From an actinobacterium LLX17 (GTDB lineage: Bacteria > Actinomycetota > Actinomycetes > Propionibacteriales > Nocardioidaceae): a stretch of DNA of 64,000 nucleotides. Below, piece by piece: positions 24,040-32,483 of this stretch. The notes below the pieces were generated by a model. It searched no databases and had not been told where the DNA came from. It saw only the letters and a program-made list of their open reading frames with translations. The DNA lies in contig KI301992.1 in the NCBI GenBank assembly GCA_000471045.1, positions 2,936,940 to 3,000,939 on the forward strand. Direction: 5' to 3'. The position numbers and the translations under genes were made by a program. How positions within the stretch are numbered: the stretch's first letter is position 1; each line of letters opens with the position of its first letter.

Positions 24040-24669
24040 GTGACGTGGGAAGCAATCTTCAAGAGCGGGGTCGAGGGCGATGACGCCGCGGCCTACGGGC
24101 GACTGGTGCAGAACCTGCGCGAGACCCAGGACCTGGTGGCCGCGATGCGCTTCGACCGCGAGACCGTGGACGCGCTGGCCGACGACCTCGCCGCCTGGCG
24201 CGATCGACTCGCGCCACTGGAGTCGCCCGAGCTCGAGCAGGTCAACGGCCGCGTGCCGAGCCTGCCGGTGCGTGGGCACGCGATGGTGCCGGAGTTCCGC
24301 ATCGGCTCGGCCGGCGGCGGCCGCGTCGACGGCACGGTGCGCTTCGGCCGCTGGTTCATGGGCGGCGGCATGGCGGCGCACGGCGGTGCCGTGGCACTGC
24401 TGTTCGACGAGGTGCTCGGCATCCTCGCGTCGGCGAGCGCCAAGGCCATCACCCGCACGGCCTACCTGCACACCGACTTCCGCGCGCTCACGCCCGTCGA
24501 CGTCGACCTGCAGGTCTCAGCCTGGGTCGATCGCGTCGAGGACCGCAAGATCTTCCTGCGCGGCGAGATCCGCCACGGCGACGTGGTGTGCGCGGAGTCC
24601 GACGGGTTGTTCCTGCGGCTGCGTCCCGAGCAGGGCCTCGGCCGCCGCACGGGCGACCAACCTCAGTAG
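24040..24669 (+). CDS. PaaI/hotdog-fold thioesterase
   Basis: A 209-residue acyl-CoA thioesterase-like protein. The hotdog domain occupies about residues 90-200; the segment GGGMAAHGGAVALLFDEVLG is the usual active-site helix (HGG...D/E). The N-terminal 80 residues are helical and unusual for short hotdog proteins. It would hydrolyse CoA esters in the cytoplasm. The start follows a leaderless promoter. Its stop overlaps by 7 bp the end of the convergent 3-hydroxyacyl-CoA dehydrogenase gene. Confidence 0.82.
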   Translation: MTWEAIFKSGVEGDDAAAYGRLVQNLRETQDLVAAMRFDRETVDALADDLAAWRDRLAPLESPELEQVNGRVPSLPVRGHAMVPEFRIGSAGGGRVDGTVRFGRWFMGGGMAAHGGAVALLFDEVLGILASASAKAITRTAYLHTDFRALTPVDVDLQVSAWVDRVEDRKIFLRGEIRHGDVVCAESDGLFLRLRPEQGLGRRTGDQPQ

Positions 24670-25517
24670 GGGTAGAAGCCGTGGCCGCTCTTCTTGCCGA
24701 GGAGGCCGGCGTCGACCATGCGGTCCAGCAGCGGCGGCGGGGAGTAGAGGGGCTCCTTGAACTCCTCGTACATCGACTGGCCGATGGCGCGAATCGTGTC
24801 GAGGCCGATGAGGTCCGACAGCGCCAAGGGGCCCATCGGGTGGCCGCAGCCGAGGACCATGCCCTGGTCGATGTCGGCCGCTGACGCGTAGCCCGCCTCG
24901 TACATTCGGATGGCGGACAGCAGGTAGGGCACGAGGAGGCTGTTGACGACGAAGCCGGCGCGGTCGGTGGCCTCGATGGGTTCCTTGCCGAGGTTCTCGG
25001 TGACGTAGCCGCGCATGCGCTCGAGGGTCTGGGGCTTGGTGGTCAGCGACGGGATCAGCTCGACCAGCTTCATGACCGGTGCGGGGTTGAAGAAGTGCAC
25101 GCCCATGACGTGGTCGGCGCGGCCGGAGACGGCGCCGAGCTTCACGATCGGGATCGAGGAGGTGTTGGACGTCAGGATCGCGTCCTCGTCGGTGACGATC
25201 TGGCCGAGGCGGCGGAAGAGGTCGAGCTTGATCTGCTCGTTCTCGCTGGCGGCCTCGATGACGAGCTGGCGGTCGGCGAGCGCCTCGACGTCGTCGGTGA
25301 AGCGGATGCGCTCGAGCGTCGCGTCGAGATCGGCTTGGCTGATCTTGGAGCGGTCCAGGGCGCGGTGCAGGGAGGCGCTGATGCGTTCCTCGGCTGCCTT
25401 CGCGGCCTCGGCGCTGATCTCGACGAGGGTCACGTCGATGCCGGCGCGGGCGTTCACCTCCACGATTCCCGAGCCCATGAGGCCGCCACCGATGACACCA
25501 ACGCGTTCGATCGTCAT
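24663..25517 (-). CDS. 3-hydroxybutyryl-CoA dehydrogenase
   Basis: A 284-residue NAD-dependent 3-hydroxyacyl-CoA dehydrogenase. The Rossmann motif VGVIGGGLMGSGI opens the protein; the catalytic His is in HVMGVHFFNPAPVMKLVE, the Ser/Asn in SNTSSIP, and the second domain starts AGFVVNSLLVPYL. It ends GKKSGHGFYPY, as in typical single-function enzymes. ATG 25517 is preferred over ATG 25526 for ribosome-site spacing (AGGGA). Role: beta-oxidation or butyrate/PHB metabolism alongside the acyl-CoA synthetase and thioesterase. Confidence 0.92.
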   Translation of the reverse strand: MTIERVGVIGGGLMGSGIVEVNARAGIDVTLVEISAEAAKAAEERISASLHRALDRSKISQADLDATLERIRFTDDVEALADRQLVIEAASENEQIKLDLFRRLGQIVTDEDAILTSNTSSIPIVKLGAVSGRADHVMGVHFFNPAPVMKLVELIPSLTTKPQTLERMRGYVTENLGKEPIEATDRAGFVVNSLLVPYLLSAIRMYEAGYASAADIDQGMVLGCGHPMGPLALSDLIGLDTIRAIGQSMYEEFKEPLYSPPPLLDRMVDAGLLGKKSGHGFYPY

Positions 25518-25606
25518 GCTCCACATCCCTGATCTGAGGTTTTCCTCATGTTCTCATGCGGCCGGTCACACCCGGTCCGTGGCGTGGGGCGTGATGGGAT
25601 GGGCGC

Positions 25607-25999
25607 ATGCGTCGACTCGTCGTGACCGCCTGCGCCGTCCTCGTCCTGGCCGCGGGCTGCGGTGGGGGCGGGGACGAGTCTTCCGACGAGCCCACGGCGT
25701 CCCCGACACCCACCACGACGGCCGCCCCGGAAGCCCTCTCGGGCCTGCAGTGTGCCGACGCGGGCGACGGGACGCTGACCGTCACCGGCGTCATCACCAA
25801 CTCCGGCGACGAGCCGGCCGACTACACCGTCGCGGTCTACGTGGGCCCCGCCGACGGCGCCGAGCGGCCCGCCACCGAGCAGGTGCTCGAGTCGGTCCAG
25901 CCCGACGGCTCAACCCCGGTCGAGATCACCGGCGTGGCCCCGCAGGGCGACCCCGCCACCTGCCACGTCCGCGTCCTCCGCAGCGAGCCCAAAGCCTGA
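25607..25999 (+). CDS. Small lipoprotein
   Basis: A 130-residue lipoprotein: signal peptide and lipobox LAAGC (Cys 18), a Ser/Thr/Pro-rich linker, then a beta-sandwich-like domain (TVTGVITNSGDEPADYTVAVYVGP ... TCHVRVLRSEP) of the FxLYD-like kind seen in many actinobacterial lipoproteins. Two cysteines in the domain may form a disulfide. Function unknown. The sequence before the ATG (GTGATGGGATGGG) recurs before the gene at 44258. Confidence 0.8.
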   Translation: MRRLVVTACAVLVLAAGCGGGGDESSDEPTASPTPTTTAAPEALSGLQCADAGDGTLTVTGVITNSGDEPADYTVAVYVGPADGAERPATEQVLESVQPDGSTPVEITGVAPQGDPATCHVRVLRSEPKA

Positions 26000-26005
26000 C
26001 CTTCG

Positions 26006-26068
26006 CGCTGACTGTCACGTTTCGGTCGTGAATCGACCGAATTCACGACCAATCGGTGACACTCAGCG
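26006..26068. repeat. CGCTGAGTGTCAC palindromic repeat, copy 2
   Basis: A 63-bp near-palindrome between convergent genes: outer arms CGCTGA.TGTCAC and GTGACACTCAGCG, inner arms GGTCGTGAAT and ATTCACGACC. Probably folds into a long hairpin and may act as a two-way terminator. Confidence 0.85.
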
Positions 26069-26078
26069 AGGACGGGGG

Positions 26079-27059
26079 TCAGTCCCAGCGGCGGGCCGGG
26101 GGCCACCGGTGCCACCACTCCGGTGGGGCGAGGGTCCAGTCGCGGCGCGTCGAGCGCTGGGCGTCCCGGTAACCCGACCGGATGCGGCCGGCGACGGCAT
26201 ATTGATCGGCGTGGTCCAGCGGCGAGATCCGCACCACGACGGAGCCGGCTCGCTCGAAGCCTTCCTCGCGCCGGTTGTCGTCGGCGTGCCGTTCCACCTC
26301 GCGGTGGTGGTCCCCGTCAGTCTCCACGACGAAGCCGGACTCCGGATCGAAGAGGTCAGCCACGCCCAGCAGAGCCCCGGTGAGGTCGAAGACCGGGGCA
26401 TTCACGAGCCAGCCCGAGATGCCCGCGTCCCGGATCGCGACGAGTCGCGTGCGGGTCTCCCACGGACTCGCGGACCGCGTCGAACCCCAGCGCAATGCCT
26501 CGCGGCCGCGCACGACGCCGCGAACCTTGTGGTGCTGGGCAAAGACCGACTCGATCGCCTGGACTGTCGTGTGTGGGGAGCGGGTGGTGGTGCTCGTCGC
26601 CATGTCGAGCGTGACGACGGCATCGGCGAGCGACCGGGCACGGCACATCTCGTCGAACGCGGCGCGCGCCAGGGTGGTGACGCGCAGTCCATCGAGTTCC
26701 TGAACCTCATCGGCGAGCAGCGTGCCGCGATACGCCTCGACCCCGGCGCGCTTTCGGATCCGCGAGCCCCGGCCGCAGTGCACGAGCGCAGGAAGCTCCA
26801 GCCCGCCGCGCCGGCCGTCGAACCAGGTGTTGCCCTGCGCCCACAACGCGGCCCATCCGCCGAGCACGCAACCGTCCGTCATCAGACCGACCGCTGCGGC
26901 GATCCGCTCCCACACGGGCCCGTCGTCGACAGCCGCCGGCCGCACCAAACCGTGCCCGACGCTTGTGAAGCCCGGCCCCCGGAGCTGTCCGCGAGTGAAC
27001 CCGCGGTCGAGGGCGGCAGCCGTGCGGATGGTGGTCAGGCTGGGGTCGTGAGGTGGCAT
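26079..27059 (-). CDS. DUF559/Vsr-like nuclease-fold protein
   Basis: A 326-residue protein of a type common and multicopy in Nocardioidaceae. The N-terminal 130 residues carry an AbiEi-like wing (ALDRGFTRGQLRGPGFTSVGHGLVRPA). The C-terminal part has a PD-(D/E)xK-like signature of the DUF559/Vsr sort: GVADLFDPESGFVVETDGDHHREVERHADDNRREEGF. The first acidic pair and the His/Glu/Arg cluster look intact. The biological role is unknown; antitoxin-like or repair functions have been proposed for relatives. ATG 27059 chosen as first start. Flanked on both sides by CGCTGAGTGTCAC palindromes. Confidence 0.75.
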   Translation of the reverse strand: MPPHDPSLTTIRTAAALDRGFTRGQLRGPGFTSVGHGLVRPAAVDDGPVWERIAAAVGLMTDGCVLGGWAALWAQGNTWFDGRRGGLELPALVHCGRGSRIRKRAGVEAYRGTLLADEVQELDGLRVTTLARAAFDEMCRARSLADAVVTLDMATSTTTRSPHTTVQAIESVFAQHHKVRGVVRGREALRWGSTRSASPWETRTRLVAIRDAGISGWLVNAPVFDLTGALLGVADLFDPESGFVVETDGDHHREVERHADDNRREEGFERAGSVVVRISPLDHADQYAVAGRIRSGYRDAQRSTRRDWTLAPPEWWHRWPPARRWD

Positions 27060-27115
27060 GCGCCGAGCATCGATCCAGATGCCGCGTCACCGCACCAAGC
27101 CGTCCACAGCCCTCG

Positions 27116-27178
27116 CGCTGACTGTCACATTTCGGTCGCGAAATGGCCGATTTCGCAGCCGAAACGTGCCACTCAGCG
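27116..27178. repeat. CGCTGAGTGTCAC palindromic repeat, copy 3
   Basis: A 63-bp copy between two minus-strand genes. The stop codon of the acetyltransferase (27173-27175) lies inside its end. Confidence 0.8.
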
Positions 27179-27757
27179 GGGACGGGCGCGCCAGTCGTCG
27201 GCGAGGAGGGCGTAGGAGTAGCGGTCGAGCCAGCCGTGCTCGCGGTGCAGGCTCTCGCGCACGGCGTGGCCCTCGCGGCGCATGCCGACGCGCTCCATGA
27301 GGCGCCACGACGGCTCGTTGCCGTCGAAGCAGTCGGCCACGACGCGACGCAGCCCGAGGTCCTCGAAGCAGATGCGCAGCACCTCCTCGACCGCCTCGGT
27401 CGCCAGGCCGTTGCCGCCCTGCTCGGGCGTGAACACCCAGCCGAGCTCGGCCTCGACTCCCGCGGCCGAGTCGCCCACCTCGGCCTGCGACCAGCCGTCC
27501 TGCACCGCGATCATCAGGTCACCGATGACGTCGTCGTCGAACTCGACCACCAGCTGCGGGTCGCCGTCGCGGTGGAGCAGGTGCTGCTCGATGGAGTCGC
27601 GCTCGGAGTCGAGGCGCTCGAGCCACTCGCTCGCCTCCGGCTCGGAGCGGTAGACCCACACGGCGTCGACGTCGTCGGCCGTCATGGGTCGGAGGACGAG
27701 GCGATCGGTGCGCTTCGGCCAGGTCAGGTCGGTCAGTCCGCGGCGTACCTCGGTCAC
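27173..27757 (-). CDS. GNAT-family N-acetyltransferase (RimJ/RimL type)
   Basis: A 194-residue acetyltransferase. It starts TERLVLRPM-like (RTDRLVLRPMTADDVDAVWVY), has the acetyl-CoA loop EQGGNGLATEAVEEVLRICF and the DGNEPSWRLMERVGMRREG segment typical of RimJ/RimL relatives. The acceptor (small molecule or protein N-terminus) is unknown. A leaderless promoter (TAGAGT ending 7 nt before GTG 27757) fixes the start. Its stop lies in a palindromic repeat. Confidence 0.87.
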   Translation of the reverse strand: MTEVRRGLTDLTWPKRTDRLVLRPMTADDVDAVWVYRSEPEASEWLERLDSERDSIEQHLLHRDGDPQLVVEFDDDVIGDLMIAVQDGWSQAEVGDSAAGVEAELGWVFTPEQGGNGLATEAVEEVLRICFEDLGLRRVVADCFDGNEPSWRLMERVGMRREGHAVRESLHREHGWLDRYSYALLADDWRARPR

Positions 27758-27764
27758 GGCAACA

Positions 27765-27770
27765 ACTCTA
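27765..27770 (-). promoter_or_regulatory. Leaderless -10 element TAGAGT
   Basis: On the minus strand TAGAGT ends 7 nt before GTG 27757. Confidence 0.45.
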
Positions 27771-27820
27771 GGGAAGCCTCGTCAGCCCGCACCGCGAGCG
27801 TTCAGCACCCGGACGCGGGC

Positions 27821-27863
27821 TTCGTGGCTCGGGCGCGGAGCGCCCTCACACCTCAGCCAACGG
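27821..27863. repeat. TTTCGTGGCTCG-family repeat, copy 4
   Basis: TTCGTGGCTCGGGCGC ... CACACCTCAGCCAACGG, between two minus-strand genes. Confidence 0.6.
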
Positions 27864-27866
27864 CCG

Positions 27867-29240
27867 TCAGGAACGGGAGATGCTGACCATGTCCTGGCGC
27901 TCGACGACCTTCTTGCGCTCGCGCTGGTGGGTGTCGGACTCGCCGAGGCTGACCTCGTGGGCGTCGAGCTTCTCCCAGCCCTCCCACGTCGTGTACTCGA
28001 TGGCGCGGCCGTCGAGGTAGCGGTCGACCGCCTCGCGATCGGGCTGCTCGGCGGGGCTCAGCGCCTCAGCGTCGGCCAGGAGCATCTTGACGGTCTCGGC
28101 GGCGTCGGACTTGGTGTGACCGATGAGGCCGACGGGTCCGCGCTTGATCCAGCCGGTGGCGTAGACGCCCGGCAGGGGCGTGCCGTCGATGTCGATGACG
28201 TGGCCGCCGTCGTTGGGCAGCACGCCGCTGTTGGCGTCGAACGGCAGTCCCGGCAGGTTGTCGGAGTAGTAGCCGATGGCGCGGTAGACGGCCTGGACGG
28301 GCCAGTCCTTGAACTGGCCGGTGCCGCGGACGTTGCCGGTGCCGTCGAGCTCGGTGATCTCGGTGCGCAGGCCCACGACCTTGCCGTCCTCGCCGAGGAT
28401 CTCGACGGGGTTCTGGCAGAAGTGCACGTGGATGCGGTGCGGGGCGCCCGTGGGCTCCTTGGCGAGGTAGTTCTGCAGCACGTCGACCACGAGCTTCTGG
28501 CTCTTGGCCGCCCGCAGCGCCTCCATCGAGCCCTCGTCGAGCTCGAAGCCCTCGGGGTGCACGATGACGTCGATCGTGGGGCTGTGCGACAGCTCGCGCA
28601 GCTCCATCGGCGTGAACTTGACCTGGGCGGGGCCGCGACGCGCGAAGACGTGGACGTCCTTCGTGACGTTCTTCTTCAGGCCCTCGTAGACGTTGTCAGG
28701 AATCTCGGTGACGAGCAGCTCGTCGGCCGTCTTGGCCAGGATGCGGGCGACATCGAGACCCACGTTGCCCACGCCGAGCACGGCGACCGACTCGGCGTGC
28801 GGCTGGAAGTCCCACTCGCGGCTGACGTCGGGGTGGCCGTCGTACCAGTAGACGAAGTCGGCCGCGCCGAACGAGCCGTCGAGGTCGACACCGGGGATGT
28901 CGAGATCGCGGTCGCGGCGGGCGCCCGTGGCGAAGACGACCGCGTCGTAGAACTGGCGCAGCTCCTCGAGCTTGAGGTCGTCACCGAACGCCACGTTGCC
29001 GAAGAAGCGGATGTCGGGGTTGCTCATCACGCGCTTGAGCGCCTTGATGATCTCCTTGATCCGCGGGTGGTCCGGCGCGACGCCGTAGCGGATCAGGCCG
29101 AACGGCGTGGGGTCGCGATCGAGGATGTCGACGGTGATGCTGTCGACGCCGTCGGGCAGGTCGGACTTGGTGAGGATGTCGGCGGCGTAGACGCCAGCCG
29201 GTCCGGCGCCGACGATGCCGACACGCAGATTCCTGCTCAT
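27867..29240 (-). CDS. fprA: Ferredoxin/NADP+ reductase (FprA type)
   Basis: A 457-residue flavoprotein of the adrenodoxin-reductase group that passes electrons between NADPH and ferredoxin. FAD motif VGIVGAGPAGVYAADIL at the start; the signature PFGLIRYGVAPDHPRIKEI; NADP motif VAVLGVGNVGLDVARIL near residue 155; and the C-terminal GWIKRGPVGLIGHTKSDA. Full length for the family. ATG 29240 follows AGGAG by 8 nt. It may feed cytochrome P450s or other ferredoxin enzymes, none of which is in the window. Confidence 0.93.
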   Translation of the reverse strand: MSRNLRVGIVGAGPAGVYAADILTKSDLPDGVDSITVDILDRDPTPFGLIRYGVAPDHPRIKEIIKALKRVMSNPDIRFFGNVAFGDDLKLEELRQFYDAVVFATGARRDRDLDIPGVDLDGSFGAADFVYWYDGHPDVSREWDFQPHAESVAVLGVGNVGLDVARILAKTADELLVTEIPDNVYEGLKKNVTKDVHVFARRGPAQVKFTPMELRELSHSPTIDVIVHPEGFELDEGSMEALRAAKSQKLVVDVLQNYLAKEPTGAPHRIHVHFCQNPVEILGEDGKVVGLRTEITELDGTGNVRGTGQFKDWPVQAVYRAIGYYSDNLPGLPFDANSGVLPNDGGHVIDIDGTPLPGVYATGWIKRGPVGLIGHTKSDAAETVKMLLADAEALSPAEQPDREAVDRYLDGRAIEYTTWEGWEKLDAHEVSLGESDTHQRERKKVVERQDMVSISRS

Positions 29241-29372
29241 ACGGGACACTCCTGACACGTTCGGAACAAAGGCAAGCCTAAAGCGAGCGTCCAATTACGG
29301 GAAATGCGTCCAGCATGCGACCGCTTGCTCTGTGGCCGAGGTCACACTGCCTGGAGGGGTGGAAGCACGGGC

Positions 29373-29378
29373 TAGCGT
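29373..29378 (+). promoter_or_regulatory. Leaderless -10 element TAGCGT
   Basis: CTAGCGTGGCGAC directly before ATG 29385; the same 13 bases precede GTG 30525. Confidence 0.55.
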
Positions 29379-29384
29379 GGCGAC

Positions 29385-30515
29385 ATGACCAGGTCGCCGC
29401 TGCGGGTGAGTGTCGTCGGCGCCGGCCTGGCAGGCCTGACCTTCGCCGCCGCCGCGCGGGCCCGCGGGCTCGAGGTGCAGATTCGCGACGAGCGCCCCGC
29501 GCTCGGTGGTGGCGCCGCGCTGTCGTTGTGGCCGAACGCCCTGGCCGCCCTCGACCACCTGGGCCTGGGTGACGCGGTGCGGTCGATCGGCGCCCCGGTC
29601 GGTGGCGGCGTGATCCGGCAGGCCGACGGCTCACTGGTGCGGCGCATCGATCCCGTCGCGATGGTGCGTGCGCTCGGTGAGCCGATCCGTGCGGTCGAGC
29701 GGGGTGAGCTGCAGGAGGTGCTGCTCGACGCTGCCACCGGCGGAGACCCGTCGATCCTGCAGCTCGATGCCGGGGTGACCGATCCGCGCGACGTGCCGGG
29801 CGACCTCGTGGTGGGCGCCGACGGCTACCGCAGCATGGTGGCCCGCCACCTCGACCCGTCGATCGCGGAGCACCCGGCCGGGTACGTCGCGTGGCGGGGT
29901 GTCGCCGACCTCGAGGTCGATCCGTCGCTCGCCGGCGTCATCTGGGGGCGCCGCGCCGAGGCCGGCGTGGTGCCGATGACGAACGGCCGCACCTACTGGT
30001 TCGTCACCCGGGCGGGCGAGGCCGACGTCTGGCGACCCGACGCGTCGTTGTGGCCTGACCCGATCGGCGACCTCATCGCCGCCACTCCGCCGTCAGCCGT
30101 CCTGCAGCACACCATGTTCAACCGCGACCGGCCCCGGCGCTGGCACGACGGCCGCCATGTCGTGATCGGCGACGCCGCCCACGCGATGCAGCCGGGGCTG
30201 GGGCAGGGCGGATGCGCGGCCATCGAGGACGGCGTCGTGCTGGCCGACCTGCTGGTCGACGCGCTGGAGGCGGGCCGCCCGGTCGCCTTGGCGCTCACCG
30301 CCTACGCGCGTCGCCGGCGCCGCCGCGTGGTGCCGATGGTTCGCGCCGCTGGCACCTCCGGGCGGCTGCTGCACAGTCCCTGGTCGGCGTGGCTGCACCC
30401 CGCGGCCCGCCGGGTGCCCGAGCCGTTGCTGCTGGCGTCGCTCGCCCGGGTCGCCAGCCGCGATGCCGGCCTGCGCGCGGTCAGGCGCCCGGTCCGGACC
30501 GCGGGTGCCCGCTAG
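29385..30515 (+). CDS. FAD-dependent monooxygenase (PHBH-like)
   Basis: A 376-residue class A flavoprotein hydroxylase-like enzyme. FAD motifs: VVGAGLAGLTFAAAARARG at the N-terminus, the DG motif GDLVVGADGYRSMVR-like near residue 145, and GDAAHAMQPGLGQGGCAAIEDGVVLADLL near residue 260. Substrate unknown. Transcription should start at the ATG (leaderless TAGCGT). The next FAD enzyme begins 9 nt after its stop, and its own -10 element overlaps that stop. Confidence 0.9.
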   Translation: MTRSPLRVSVVGAGLAGLTFAAAARARGLEVQIRDERPALGGGAALSLWPNALAALDHLGLGDAVRSIGAPVGGGVIRQADGSLVRRIDPVAMVRALGEPIRAVERGELQEVLLDAATGGDPSILQLDAGVTDPRDVPGDLVVGADGYRSMVARHLDPSIAEHPAGYVAWRGVADLEVDPSLAGVIWGRRAEAGVVPMTNGRTYWFVTRAGEADVWRPDASLWPDPIGDLIAATPPSAVLQHTMFNRDRPRRWHDGRHVVIGDAAHAMQPGLGQGGCAAIEDGVVLADLLVDALEAGRPVALALTAYARRRRRRVVPMVRAAGTSGRLLHSPWSAWLHPAARRVPEPLLLASLARVASRDAGLRAVRRPVRTAGAR

Positions 30516-30518
30516 CGT
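30513..30518 (+). promoter_or_regulatory. Leaderless -10 element TAGCGT overlapping a stop codon
   Basis: The first three bases are the TAG stop of the preceding gene; TAGCGT ends 6 nt before GTG 30525. Confidence 0.5.
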
Positions 30519-30524
30519 GGCGAC

Positions 30525-31924
30525 GTGACCACTGCTGTCGTGATCGGATCGGGCCCCAACGGGCTCGCCGCCGCCATCGTGCTGGCACGCGCCGGTCTCG
30601 ATGTCACGGTGGTCGAGGCCGAGGACGAGCTCGGCGGCGGGATGCGCTCGGCCGAGCTGACCGTGCCGGGCGTCCTGCACGACGTGTGCTCGGCGGCCCA
30701 CCCCACCGGCTTCGCGTCACCGTTCTTCCGCTCGCTCGACCTCGAGCGCCACGGCCTCACCTGGCGCTGGGCCGAGGTGGAGGCCGCGCACCCGCTCGAC
30801 GGTGGGCGCGGGGCCGCCCTGCGCCGTGACCTCGACGCCACGGTTGCCTCGCTCGGCGCCGACGGCGAGGCCTGGCGTCGCACGTTCGCGCCCCTGGTCG
30901 AGCGTGCCGACGCGATCATCGACGGCACGCTCGCGCCGCTGCTCGCAGTGCCGCGTCACCCGTGGGTCATGGCGCGATTCGGGCTGCCCGGTCTGCTGCC
31001 CTCGAAGGCCCTGGCGCGCCGCTTCGAGACCGACGAGGCGCGGGGTCTGCTGGCCGGCCTGACGGCGCACGCGATCGCCCCGCACACCGTCCCGCCACAG
31101 CAGCCATCGCGCTGATGTTCGGCGTCACCGGCCACACCGGCGGGTGGCCGGTGGCCGAAGGTGGTTCGGCGTCGATCGGCCGAGCCCTCGCGTCGGTGCT
31201 GCACGAGGCCGGCGGGCGCACCGAGACCGGGCAGCGCGTCACCAGCGTCCCGGACGCCGACGTCGTCATGTTCGACACCGGCGTCGACCAGCCGCTGACG
31301 ATGCTCGGTGACCGCCTGCCGGGCCGGGTCGCGCGGGCGCTGGGTCGCTGGAAGCCTGGTCCCGGCCTGTTCAAGATCGACCTCGCCGTGCAGGGCGGCC
31401 TGCCGTGGGCGCACGCCGACTCCGCGCTCGCCGGCACGGTGCACGTCGGCGGCACGCTCGAGGAGATCCACGCCGCCGACACCGCCGTCACGCGCGGTCG
31501 CATGCCCGAGCGGCCGTTCGTCATGCTGTGTCAGCAGTACCTGGCCGACCCCGCCCGCTCGGCCGGCGACGTGCACCCCGTGCTGGCCTACGCCCACGTG
31601 CCGAACGGGTTCACGGGCGACGCCACCGAGGCGATCCTCGGCCAGATCGAGCGCTTCGCGCCCGGCGCCCGCGAGCGCGTGGTCGGCCTGTCGGTCACCA
31701 GCACCGCGCAGCTGGAGCAGCACAACGCCAACTACCGCGGTGGTGATGTCACAGGCGGCGCCATGACGCTGAAGCAGACCGTCTTCCGTCCGCGCGCGAC
31801 GATCGACCCGTACTTTCTCGGGGTGCCGGGGATGTACCTGTGCTCGGCGTCCACCCCGCCGGGCGGGGGAGTGCACGGCATGGCGGGCTACCACGCAGCC
31901 ACCTCGGCATTGAAACGGCTGTGA
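30525..31924 (+). pseudogene. Phytoene desaturase-like FAD oxidoreductase with a frameshift
   Basis: Two frames together encode one full-length NAD(P)/FAD oxidoreductase of the phytoene-desaturase/PDCD-like group. The first (30525-31115) has the FAD motif VVIGSGPNGLAAAIVLARAGLDVTVVE and runs to LTAHAIAP; the second continues RPATAAIALMFGVTGHTGGWPVAEGGSASI and ends with the C-terminal FAD segment GMYLCSASTPPGGGVHGMAGYHAA. Adding one C to the CCCC run at 31078-31081 restores one 466-codon frame reading IAPAHRPATAA. The single-base loss in a homopolymer may be a real mutation or a sequencing error. Both halves otherwise look under normal selection, with no further stops. Confidence 0.85.
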
Positions 31925-32027
31925 GCATGCTGGAACCCCACCGGCTCGCCGACCGTTGTGATGATTGACGTTGCAACAACCCTGCCTCTCGCGCCCCCTC
32001 TTTTCTCGACCCAGGAGCTGAATCCCG

Positions 32028-32483
32028 GTGACCTTGCCCCGCACCAAGAAGCTGACCCTCACGACCGTCGCCGCTGCCACGCTGCTCCTCTCCGCCTGCG
32101 GCGGTTCGGACGAGGGCGACGACACCACGCCGACGCCCAGCCCGGAGGCTGCGGACGAAACCGCCTCCGAGGAGGGCTCCGGCAGCTACTCCGCCGGCGA
32201 CTACAGCGCCGAGGGCAGCTACCAGACGCCCGGCGGCACACAAAGCGTCGTGGTCGACCTGACGCTCGAGGAGGACGGCACCGTCAGCGCCGTCACGGTC
32301 GAGCCCCAGGCCGACGGTGGCAACTCCGAGCAGTTCCAGACCAAGTTCGCCGGCGGCATCGCCGACAAGGTCGTGGGCGTCAAGATCGACGACCTGAACG
32401 TCTCGAAGGTCTCCGGGTCCTCGCTGACCAGCGGCGGCTTCAACGCGGCCGTCGACGAGATCAAGGCCGAGGCCGCTGCCTGA
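32028..32483 (+). CDS. FMN-binding-domain lipoprotein
   Basis: A 151-residue lipoprotein with lipobox LSAC (Cys 24), an acidic Thr/Pro-rich linker and one FMN_bind domain (VVVDLTLEEDGTVSAVTVE ... DLNVSKVSGSSLTSGGFNAAVDEIKAEA). In this family FMN is attached by ApbE to the last residue of an SGAT-type motif; here it reads SGSS, so serine would take the flavin, which is less usual. The adjacent genes encode ApbE and an NqrB/RnfD-like reductase, so it should carry electrons at the outer face of the membrane. GTG 32028 follows AGGAG. Confidence 0.87.
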   Translation: MTLPRTKKLTLTTVAAATLLLSACGGSDEGDDTTPTPSPEAADETASEEGSGSYSAGDYSAEGSYQTPGGTQSVVVDLTLEEDGTVSAVTVEPQADGGNSEQFQTKFAGGIADKVVGVKIDDLNVSKVSGSSLTSGGFNAAVDEIKAEAAA

